Assembly: GCA_031177445.1 (NCBI GenBank)
Contig: JAPSGP010000059.1
Location: forward strand, 1-11,438
From: Acidimicrobiia bacterium
Lineage (GTDB): Bacteria; Actinomycetota; Acidimicrobiia; IMCC26256; JACDBD01
Reading direction: 5' to 3'
DNA length: 11,438 bases
Both the position numbers and the translations under genes were made by a program. This document shows positions 7,047 to 11,438 of the stretch, piece after piece; position 1 is the first letter of the stretch, and each line of letters opens with the position of its first letter. The notes beneath the pieces were generated by a model. The model did not search any database. It saw only the letters and a list, made by a program, of their open reading frames with translations, and was not told the DNA's origin.

Positions 7047-9017
7047 TCAGGGTACCGGCCCGCCGCTCGGCGGCACCTGCTCCAGATGCAGGGCGAGCTC
7101 CATGATGCGAGCGAACAACGGCGCTGCGACCTGGCCGGCGTAGTACTCGGTCTGGGGTTCGTCGATGACTACGATCGCTGCGAGACGCGGAGCATCTGCG
7201 GGCGCGAAGCCAGCGAACGAGGCGACGTACTCCCCGGTGTAGGGCGGTTTCCTCGCAGTACCGGTCTTGCCGGCGACGCGGAAGCCCTCGATCGCCGCCT
7301 TCTTCCCGGTACCGCTCTGCACGACGGTCTCGAGCATCGCTCGAACGGCAGCTGCCGTCTCCGGAGACACCACCCGCTCCGACGCCAGCGGTGGTTGGTC
7401 GTGGCGAACACCGTCGGGGTCGATGGTCGCAGCGACAAGTCGAGGCGGCCGGGTCGACCCCCCATTGGCGATGGTCGTGAAGACATCGAGCATCTGCATG
7501 GCCGTCACTGCGATCCCGTTCCCGGTTGGCATCGACGCCATGCTGGTGTCGCTGTACTCCGCCAGCGGAAGGATCGTGCCGTTGGACTCGCCCGGGAACT
7601 GCAGGCTCGTCCGCGCTCCGAACCCGAAGGCGCGAAGGTACGCGTCGAACCGCTCTTCGCCCAGACGCCGCGCGATCTGAATCGTTCCGGTGTTGGATGA
7701 GTTCCGAACGATGTCGGCGACCGTCATCGCCGCCGGATGCGACTCCCCCTCGTCTCGGTACTCGGTCCCACCGATGCTCATCGATTGCGGTGTGTCGAAC
7801 CACGAATCCGGCGTAGCGGCGCCATCCTCGAGCGCGCCCGCGACCGTGATCACCTTGTTGGTCGATCCTGGCGGATAGACATGGGTCACCGCGCGGTTGA
7901 GCGCATCCGGGCCCGCCGGCTGCGCTTTGCGATCGCGCGTCGCACCATCGACGCTTGCCATGGCGAGGATGTCCCCGGTCTGGACGTCCATGACGATCGA
8001 CGTGCCACCGCTCGCCTTCGCCTCGGTGACGCCCTCGACGAGGGCCTGCTCGACGCTGTACTGCAAGGAATCGTCGATCGTCAGCACAAGGTCGCTCCCC
8101 CGCCGGGCTGGCTCGACCTGCTGTTCGCCGTCGGGGAGCTCGCGACCCTGCGGGTCGAGCTCGACCACCAGCTCACCGGGATGCCCGGTGAGCTGGCCCT
8201 CGAACTGCGTTTCCAGGCCGCCGAGCCCGGTGTTGTCGGTCCCGACGAAGCCGAGCAGCGGTCCCGCCAGCGTGCCGTTCGGATACTCCCGCTTCGACTC
8301 GGGCACGAAGTCGACGCCCGGGAGCTTCAGCCGCTTCACCTCGGCGACGGTCGCGTCGTCGACCTTGCGGGCGACGTAGACGAAGGCCTTGTCGCGCTGC
8401 GAGAGCGCGTCCCGCAGCTTCGCCTCGTCGGCTCCGACGATCGGCGTGAGCTGGGCCGCGTAGCCAGCCGGATCGGGGATGACGCGCGGGTCGGCCCACA
8501 CCGTCTGGTGCGGTACCGAGACGGCGAGGTCCTGACCGCTCCGGTCGAAGATGCTTCCTCGCTCGGCCGGGAGAGGGATCGTCCGCACCCGCTGGTTCGC
8601 GCCCAGTGCCGAGTAGCGCTCGCGGCCGACGGCTTGCAGGTCGACGAGGCGCACGCCGACGCCGACGAACAGGAGGAGCAACACCACGAGCAGCGCGAGC
8701 AGCCGGCGCCGGGTGACCGCCGGGCTCGGCGTCCACGGGGGCGCGACCACGCGCAGCTTGGGCGTGCTCTTCGCCTCGGGCTTCGGCTTCGCGCTGCGCG
8801 CCGGTGCCGCCTTGCGGTTCGGCGTCAGCGTGCGCCTCGGCTGGGGGGTCTCGCGCGGGTGCCTCGGCGGCTGGCGGACGGGCTGCGGTACTCGGCCTAC
8901 CGGGCGGCGGAGATACTCGGCGTACGAGAGGCTCCGCCGCGGGCGCGTCGCGGTCGCGGCCTGCTGCCCGGCCGGCCGCGGCGGTCGGCCGGTTCGTCCC
9001 TCACGGGGTCGGGTCAA
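7047..9017 (-). CDS. ftsI: FtsI / PbpB, septal class B penicillin-binding protein (peptidoglycan D,D-transpeptidase)
   Basis: Septal transpeptidase of 656 aa that cross-links peptidoglycan made by FtsW. Residues 1-103 are a disordered, basic, Pro/Arg-rich cytoplasmic tail. One membrane anchor follows at about 104-122, then the PBP dimerisation/pedestal domain starting near RTIPLPAERGSIFDR (145-159). The transpeptidase domain has all three active-site motifs: S385-T-N-K388 (in YPPGSTNK), S440-S-N442 and K584-T-G586. There are no PASTA repeats after the transpeptidase domain; the protein ends about 70 residues past KTG. The SxNK form resembles actinobacterial PbpB. The TTG at 9015-9017 is the only start upstream of the anchor's near flank: an in-frame TGA sits at 9027-9029 and the next in-frame GTG is residue 90. 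The TTG has a weak Shine-Dalgarno and overlaps ftsL by 17 nt. The function is certain; the start is moderately so. Confidence 0.93.
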   Translation of the reverse strand: MTRPREGRTGRPPRPAGQQAATATRPRRSLSYAEYLRRPVGRVPQPVRQPPRHPRETPQPRRTLTPNRKAAPARSAKPKPEAKSTPKLRVVAPPWTPSPAVTRRRLLALLVVLLLLFVGVGVRLVDLQAVGRERYSALGANQRVRTIPLPAERGSIFDRSGQDLAVSVPHQTVWADPRVIPDPAGYAAQLTPIVGADEAKLRDALSQRDKAFVYVARKVDDATVAEVKRLKLPGVDFVPESKREYPNGTLAGPLLGFVGTDNTGLGGLETQFEGQLTGHPGELVVELDPQGRELPDGEQQVEPARRGSDLVLTIDDSLQYSVEQALVEGVTEAKASGGTSIVMDVQTGDILAMASVDGATRDRKAQPAGPDALNRAVTHVYPPGSTNKVITVAGALEDGAATPDSWFDTPQSMSIGGTEYRDEGESHPAAMTVADIVRNSSNTGTIQIARRLGEERFDAYLRAFGFGARTSLQFPGESNGTILPLAEYSDTSMASMPTGNGIAVTAMQMLDVFTTIANGGSTRPPRLVAATIDPDGVRHDQPPLASERVVSPETAAAVRAMLETVVQSGTGKKAAIEGFRVAGKTGTARKPPYTGEYVASFAGFAPADAPRLAAIVVIDEPQTEYYAGQVAAPLFARIMELALHLEQVPPSGGPVP

Positions 9018-9528
9018 GGTGGGGCTTCACCGTCTCCCAGCCTTCCGTCGTCGACGGGATCGACGACGGAGGTGGGGTCGCAAGGTCGGGCGGGCCCGGG
9101 ACCGCGATCGGTGGCCCCTCCGCCTCCACCAGGCCCAGCTCTTCGGCCCGGCGGGTGATCTCCTCCGGCGACGACTGCTGTGCGACCAGCGCGCGGAGCT
9201 CCTGGTAACGCTCCTGCTGCACCCGGGTCTGCTGTTCGATGCGGTCGATCTCGAGCTGTCCCTGCGCGACCAGCACGTGGAACGCGACGACCACCACCAG
9301 TGAAGCGGTGACGAGCAGGGTGAACAGCCAGAGCCCGATGCGGAGGCGTCGCTTGCGCCGTACCGCGGAGGCGTCGACGACCCGGAGCTGCGGGCGCCGG
9401 ACCGGTGCAGGCCGTGCCGGTGCGCGTCGTAGCGGTGCGCGGTGGGGCGCGGACCGCGCGGCGCGAGACGTCGTTGTCGCGCGTCGCGCGGTCGGGCGCG
9501 CCCTCGGGGCGACCGTGGCCGCGCTCAT
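9001..9528 (-). CDS. ftsL: FtsL-like divisome protein (single-pass membrane protein with periplasmic-side coiled coil)
   Basis: A small bitopic protein of 175 aa in the usual ftsL position between rsmH and ftsI. Residues 1-62 are a highly basic Ala/Arg/Pro-rich cytoplasmic segment, and 64-88 form a single transmembrane helix. Residues 90-117 have a Glu/Gln-rich heptad pattern (LEIDRIEQQTRVQQERYQEL) typical of the FtsL/DivIC coiled coil, followed by SSPEEITRRAEELGLV at 119-134, the conserved end of this family. A Pro-rich tail closes the protein. In the family FtsL pairs with a DivIC/FtsB partner and helps activate FtsW-FtsI. The ATG at 9526-9528 overlaps the rsmH stop in ATGA, with GGAGAAG about 11 nt upstream. 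Sequence similarity in this family is always low, so the call rests on architecture and position. Confidence 0.88.
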   Translation of the reverse strand: MSAATVAPRARPTARRATTTSRAARSAPHRAPLRRAPARPAPVRRPQLRVVDASAVRRKRRLRIGLWLFTLLVTASLVVVVAFHVLVAQGQLEIDRIEQQTRVQQERYQELRALVAQQSSPEEITRRAEELGLVEAEGPPIAVPGPPDLATPPPSSIPSTTEGWETVKPHLDPTP

Positions 9529-10463
9529 GCGATCGGCAACTTCTCCGCCGCGCGCAGACGCGCACTCGAGGCCCGCGGGTTCGCGCGAACCTCGTCGTCA
9601 CGGGGCCGGCGCGCGCGGCGACCGAGGAGGCGCACCAGGGGGTTGCGCCGCTGCGCCGCGGGAACGGGCAGCCGCGCCGGCTCGCCGGCACCGGGATCCG
9701 CCCACTCGACGAACCGCTCCTTGACCATGCGGTCCTCGAGCGAGTGATAGCTGAGCACGAGGATCCGACCTTCCGGCGCGAGCAGGTGCACGGACTCGTC
9801 GAGCCCGGCTTCGAGGTGCGGCAACTCGCGGTTGACCTCCATGCGGATCGCTTGGAACGTCCGGCGCGCCGGGTGTCCACCACGCCGGCGCGCCGGGGCC
9901 GGGATCGCCGACTTCACGACGTCGACGAGCTCGCGGGTCGTGTGCAGCGGGCGGGCCTCGACGATCTTGCGCGCGATGGCGCTCGCGAATCGCTCCTCGC
10001 CGTACTCGGCGATCAGCGCCGTCAGGCGCATCTGGGGATAGGTGTTGACCACCTCTTCGGCGGTCAACGACTGCGCGCTGTCCATGCGCATGTCGAGTGG
10101 TGCGTCGGCCCAGTACGAGAAACCCCGCGCCGGGTCGTCGAGCTGAGGGCTGCTCATGCCCAGGTCGAACAGGATGCCCACGATCTCTCCCTCGCTGGTC
10201 TCGTCGATGATCGTTCCGAGGTTCTCGAACCCGCCGTGGACGACGAGCGCCCGCTTCCCGTAGGGAGCGAGCGCCGATCGAGCCGCCGCCACGGCTCGCT
10301 GGTCCCGGTCGATGCCGAGCAGGCGCAGATCGGGACGAGCGTCGAGCAGGAGCCGGGCGTGGCCGGCGCCACCGACGGTGGCATCGACCAGCAGCCCTCG
10401 GGGCACCGGCTGGAGCAGCTCGACCACTTCCCGGCCCATGACCGGGTGATGCGCGAACTCCAC
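9525..10463 (-). CDS. rsmH: RsmH (MraW), 16S rRNA (cytosine-1402-N4)-methyltransferase
   Basis: SAM-dependent methyltransferase of 312 aa that modifies C1402 in the ribosomal decoding site. The start gives VEFAHHPVMGREVVELL, matching the usual HxPV lead. The SAM-binding motif DATVGGAGHA is at 27-36 and GIDRD at 50-54. Other family blocks are DLGMSSPQLD (100-109), RGFSY (113-117), PLDMRM (122-127), HPARRTFQAIRMEVN (197-211), SYHSLEDR (238-245) and the C-terminal NPRASSARLRAAEK (295-308). The GTG at 10461-10463 is preferred because AGGGGAGGGG lies immediately upstream and the length fits the family. A TTG at 10578-10580 would add 39 residues without family resemblance and would place coding sequence across a predicted stem. 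The stop overlaps ftsL by 4 nt. mraZ ends 199 nt upstream. Confidence 0.96.
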   Translation of the reverse strand: MEFAHHPVMGREVVELLQPVPRGLLVDATVGGAGHARLLLDARPDLRLLGIDRDQRAVAAARSALAPYGKRALVVHGGFENLGTIIDETSEGEIVGILFDLGMSSPQLDDPARGFSYWADAPLDMRMDSAQSLTAEEVVNTYPQMRLTALIAEYGEERFASAIARKIVEARPLHTTRELVDVVKSAIPAPARRRGGHPARRTFQAIRMEVNRELPHLEAGLDESVHLLAPEGRILVLSYHSLEDRMVKERFVEWADPGAGEPARLPVPAAQRRNPLVRLLGRRARRPRDDEVRANPRASSARLRAAEKLPIA

Positions 10464-10474
10464 GCCCCTCCCCT
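10464..10474 (-). promoter_or_regulatory. Ribosome binding site of rsmH
   Basis: The minus strand reads AGGGGAGGGGC directly before the GTG at 10461-10463. AGGGGAG at 10468-10474 lies 4 nt from the start codon. This strong purine tract decides the GTG start over the upstream TTG. Confidence 0.65.
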
Positions 10475-10488
10475 GCACGTCTGGCGAG

Positions 10489-10615
10489 GTCGGGCTCCCG
10501 ACCAGCCCCCCAGGAGAGCAGCCGCTCGGTTTTCTCCCGATAACGGACTCGGCTGGAAGCGGGCGGAGTAGGGGCTTCAACCGTGCTCCCCGAGGGGGCT
10601 GGTCGGAGGCCCGAC
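10489..10615 (-). promoter_or_regulatory. Predicted structured RNA leader in the mraZ-rsmH gap (long imperfect inverted repeat)
   Basis: Two 32-nt arms, 10489-10520 and 10584-10615, are inverted copies of each other with 27 of 32 positions identical after reverse complementing. In the minus-strand transcript three of the five differences become G-U pairs, so 30 of 32 positions can pair, around a 63-nt loop. In the opposite strand only one difference becomes G-U. The loop contains further small inverted repeats, CAGCCG/CGGCTG (10519-10524 with 10550-10555) and GAAGC/GCTTC (10556-10560 with 10574-10578). Each arm can also fold locally (GGUCGG-GCCU-CCGACC on the distal arm; GUCGG-GAGC-CCGAC on the proximal one). 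The stem base is 14 nt before the rsmH Shine-Dalgarno. There is no U-tract, so it is not an intrinsic terminator. Candidate roles are RNase processing, translational control or a small palindromic repeat element; all are inference. Confidence 0.5.
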
Positions 10616-10662
10616 CCTCTGCTGTGTTTTCAAACGATGCTGTATTGCTGCTCGCTTCGTGC

Positions 10663-11091
10663 TCAGATCCCGAAGTCGGGAATCTCGTCCGACGCCATCA
10701 GGCTCTCGTCGCCCTCGCTCTCGCGCTCACGCCAACGCTGGCGGTCCCAGATCTCGATGCGGGAGAAGACCCCGGCGACGATCACGTCGCGCTCGAGGCC
10801 GGCGAAGTCGCGCAGGTGCTGCGGGATGGCGACGCGGCCCTGCTTGTCGGGAACGACCTCGGCGGCGCCGGCGAAGAAGGTGCGGGCGACCTGGAGCTCC
10901 CGGTCACCCCGCTTCGACGCCTCCCGAGCCTGCATCGCCACCTCCTCGAACTCCTCCGCCGGATACACGCACAGGCAGCGCCCCCGCCCCTTCGTCACGT
11001 AGGCGCCGTCGGCCAGCTCGTCGCGGTACTTGGCCGGCAGGATCACCCGCCCCTTGGCGTCCAGGGAGTGTTGGTGCTCCCCGAGGAACAT
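10663..11091 (-). CDS. mraZ: MraZ, transcriptional regulator of the dcw cluster
   Basis: DNA-binding protein of 142 aa, the normal family length, made of two AbrB/SpoVT-like half-domains with their hallmark motifs: DAKGRVILPAKYR at 11-23 and DKQGRVAIPQHLR at 82-94. The N-terminus MFLGEHQHSLDAKGR is the typical family start. The ATG at 11089-11091 was chosen for that reason and because GAGGGAG at 11096-11102 precedes it with a 4-nt spacer. The frame is open up to 11145, but that extension lies within the predicted 5' untranslated region. In studied bacteria MraZ forms ring oligomers and binds repeated G-rich boxes at its own promoter to repress the cluster; matching repeats are present here. 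It is the first gene of the cluster and is separated from rsmH by an unusually long gap for this operon. Confidence 0.97.
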   Translation of the reverse strand: MFLGEHQHSLDAKGRVILPAKYRDELADGAYVTKGRGRCLCVYPAEEFEEVAMQAREASKRGDRELQVARTFFAGAAEVVPDKQGRVAIPQHLRDFAGLERDVIVAGVFSRIEIWDRQRWRERESEGDESLMASDEIPDFGI

Positions 11092-11095
11092 CCCG

Positions 11096-11102
11096 CTCCC
11101 TC
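11096..11102 (-). promoter_or_regulatory. Ribosome binding site of mraZ
   Basis: GAGGGAG on the minus strand, 4 nt before the ATG at 11089-11091. It supports the shorter 142-aa MraZ over the extended open frame. Confidence 0.6.
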
Positions 11103-11138
11103 GCTGGTCCTTTGTCGCCCCGTGACTGGGAGGTCGCG

Positions 11139-11207
11139 CCCCCAATCACCACTTCGCACCACCCTACGCCCCATTCCACCACCCGTCAACACCCTTCCGC
11201 CCCACTT
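11139..11207 (-). promoter_or_regulatory. Putative MraZ operator: G-triplet direct repeats overlapping the promoter
   Basis: On the minus strand, GGG-centred boxes occur at 11200-11204 (TGGGG), 11191-11195 (AGGGT), 11181-11185 (CGGGT), 11169-11173 (TGGGG) and 11161-11165 (AGGGT), with start-to-start spacing of 9, 10, 12 and 8 nt. AAGTGG occurs twice, at 11202-11207 and 11149-11154. MraZ of Escherichia coli recognises TGGGN repeats about 10 nt apart at its own promoter, and mollicute MraZ binds AAAGTG-type boxes. The boxes here surround and overlap the -35 and -10, as expected for repression. They are degenerate and lie in G-rich DNA, so chance is not excluded. Confidence 0.45.
11161..11189 (-). 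promoter_or_regulatory. Housekeeping-sigma promoter of mraZ and the dcw operon
   Basis: The minus strand has TTGACG (11184-11189), a 17-nt spacer, and TAGGGT (11161-11166). This fits the TTGAC/TAnnnT pattern of actinobacterial housekeeping promoters. Transcription would start near 11154, giving a 5' untranslated region of about 63 nt before the mraZ ATG. It is the only convincing -35/-10 pair I found upstream of the cluster. The prediction rests on sequence and position only. Confidence 0.6.
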
Positions 11208-11438
11208 CTCGCCACCCCCTTCTTCTTCTCTCAGCCCCCCAACGAGCGCGGCCGGCATCGCGCGCGGTCCGTACGGAAGGCGACCGGTCACCCGCCCGTG
11301 CGTCGCCGCGCACGGCCTGGGGCCCGCTCGGAGCCCCTGCTCGCCTTCGCCTGGTCGCCGTCGCAAGCTCCGGCTCCTGCTCCGGCGGTCGGCAAAGCCG
11401 CCGCCTCCGCGTCGCTGCGCTCGGCTCGGGTCTTCGAC
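11208..11438. other. GC-rich region upstream of the dcw promoter with no convincing gene
   Basis: No frame here shows recognisable protein features. One minus-strand frame is open from the window edge to a TGA at 11288-11290 and could be the Ala/Gly-rich tail of an upstream gene, but it is low-complexity and I do not call it. Visible structure: a 9-bp stem with one bulged base and an AAA loop at 11384-11405, a 7-bp inverted repeat CCGTGCG/CGCACGG at 11296-11315, a perfect 10-bp palindrome TCCGTACGGA at 11268-11277, and two GCTCCGG copies near 11376-11386. No T-tract follows either hairpin, so neither looks like a classical terminator. Confidence 0.4.

Noticed and set aside
5536..7803. Minus-strand frame open for more than 2 kb upstream of the murF start, forming a 1220-codon open frame with murF
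   Set aside because: The extension is Arg/Ala/Gly-rich with no domain, and it overlaps murE and ftsI, whose motifs are complete in another frame. Long open frames are expected in DNA this GC-rich.
7737..9158. 473-codon plus-strand open frame opposite ftsI and ftsL
   Set aside because: Composition mirrors the antisense of real genes and contains no recognisable domain.
10464..10580. 39-residue N-terminal extension of RsmH from a TTG at 10578-10580
   Set aside because: It has no similarity to family N-termini, lacks a clear Shine-Dalgarno, would span the predicted structured leader, and the GTG at 10461-10463 has a strong one.
10593..10616. GGTCGG/CCGACC hairpin after mraZ as an intrinsic terminator
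   Set aside because: No T-tract follows on the minus strand, and the downstream genes have no better promoter visible in the gap, so termination here is not supported.
11092..11145. 18-residue N-terminal extension of MraZ
   Set aside because: It lies in the predicted 5' untranslated region, and the family start MFLGEHxHSLD coincides with the ATG that has a good ribosome binding site.
11288..11438. C-terminal end of an upstream minus-strand gene with TGA at 11288-11290
   Set aside because: About 49 open codons of Ala/Gly/Arg low-complexity sequence are not enough evidence, and the other frames are equally open.
1..11438. CRISPR arrays, tRNA or rRNA genes, insertion sequences, toxin-antitoxin or defence genes
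   Set aside because: None seen. Apart from the upstream region and short gaps, the window is fully explained by ten standard dcw genes.

Overview
The window is an uninterrupted stretch of a division and cell wall (dcw) cluster. All ten recognisable genes lie on the minus strand, so transcription runs from high to low coordinates. In that order they are mraZ, rsmH (mraW), ftsL, ftsI (pbpB), murE, murF, mraY, murD, ftsW and the first 176 codons of murG, which runs off the left edge. ftsQ, murB, murC and ftsZ would be expected further downstream, outside the window. The DNA is very GC-rich (around 70% by eye, with strongly G/C third codon positions). The gene order, the long basic Ala/Arg/Pro-rich N-termini of FtsL and FtsI, a PbpB-like SxNK transpeptidase motif and a TTGAC/TAnnnT promoter point to a high-GC Gram-positive bacterium (Actinomycetota). 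An early-branching class such as Acidimicrobiia is plausible, but the sequence alone does not prove this. The DNPR motif of MurE predicts meso-diaminopimelate peptidoglycan.

Layout, right to left. Positions 11092-11438 are non-coding or at least not convincingly coding: a GC-rich hairpin-forming stretch, then a good promoter (-35 at 11184-11189, -10 at 11161-11166) set among GGG-centred direct repeats that resemble MraZ operator boxes. mraZ (10663-11091) is followed by a 199-nt gap. That gap can fold, in the operon mRNA, into an imperfect stem with 32-nt arms just ahead of the rsmH ribosome binding site. From rsmH to murG the genes are packed with overlaps of 4-17 nt; the exceptions are a short ftsI-murE gap and a 40-nt murD-ftsW gap that contains a small perfect hairpin. 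No Rho-independent terminator was seen anywhere.

The genes form one functional unit. MurE, MurF and MurD are Mur ligases that build the UDP-MurNAc pentapeptide. MraY attaches it to undecaprenyl phosphate (lipid I), MurG adds GlcNAc (lipid II), FtsW polymerises lipid II and FtsI cross-links it at the septum, with FtsL as a divisome scaffold. MraZ is the cluster's own transcriptional regulator and RsmH methylates 16S rRNA.

The gene content is ordinary and I see no new protein system. The items worth a second look are regulatory: the predicted structured leader between mraZ and rsmH, the repeat-decorated promoter, the mini-hairpin before ftsW, and several non-ATG starts (murG, murF, rsmH, probably murE and ftsI).
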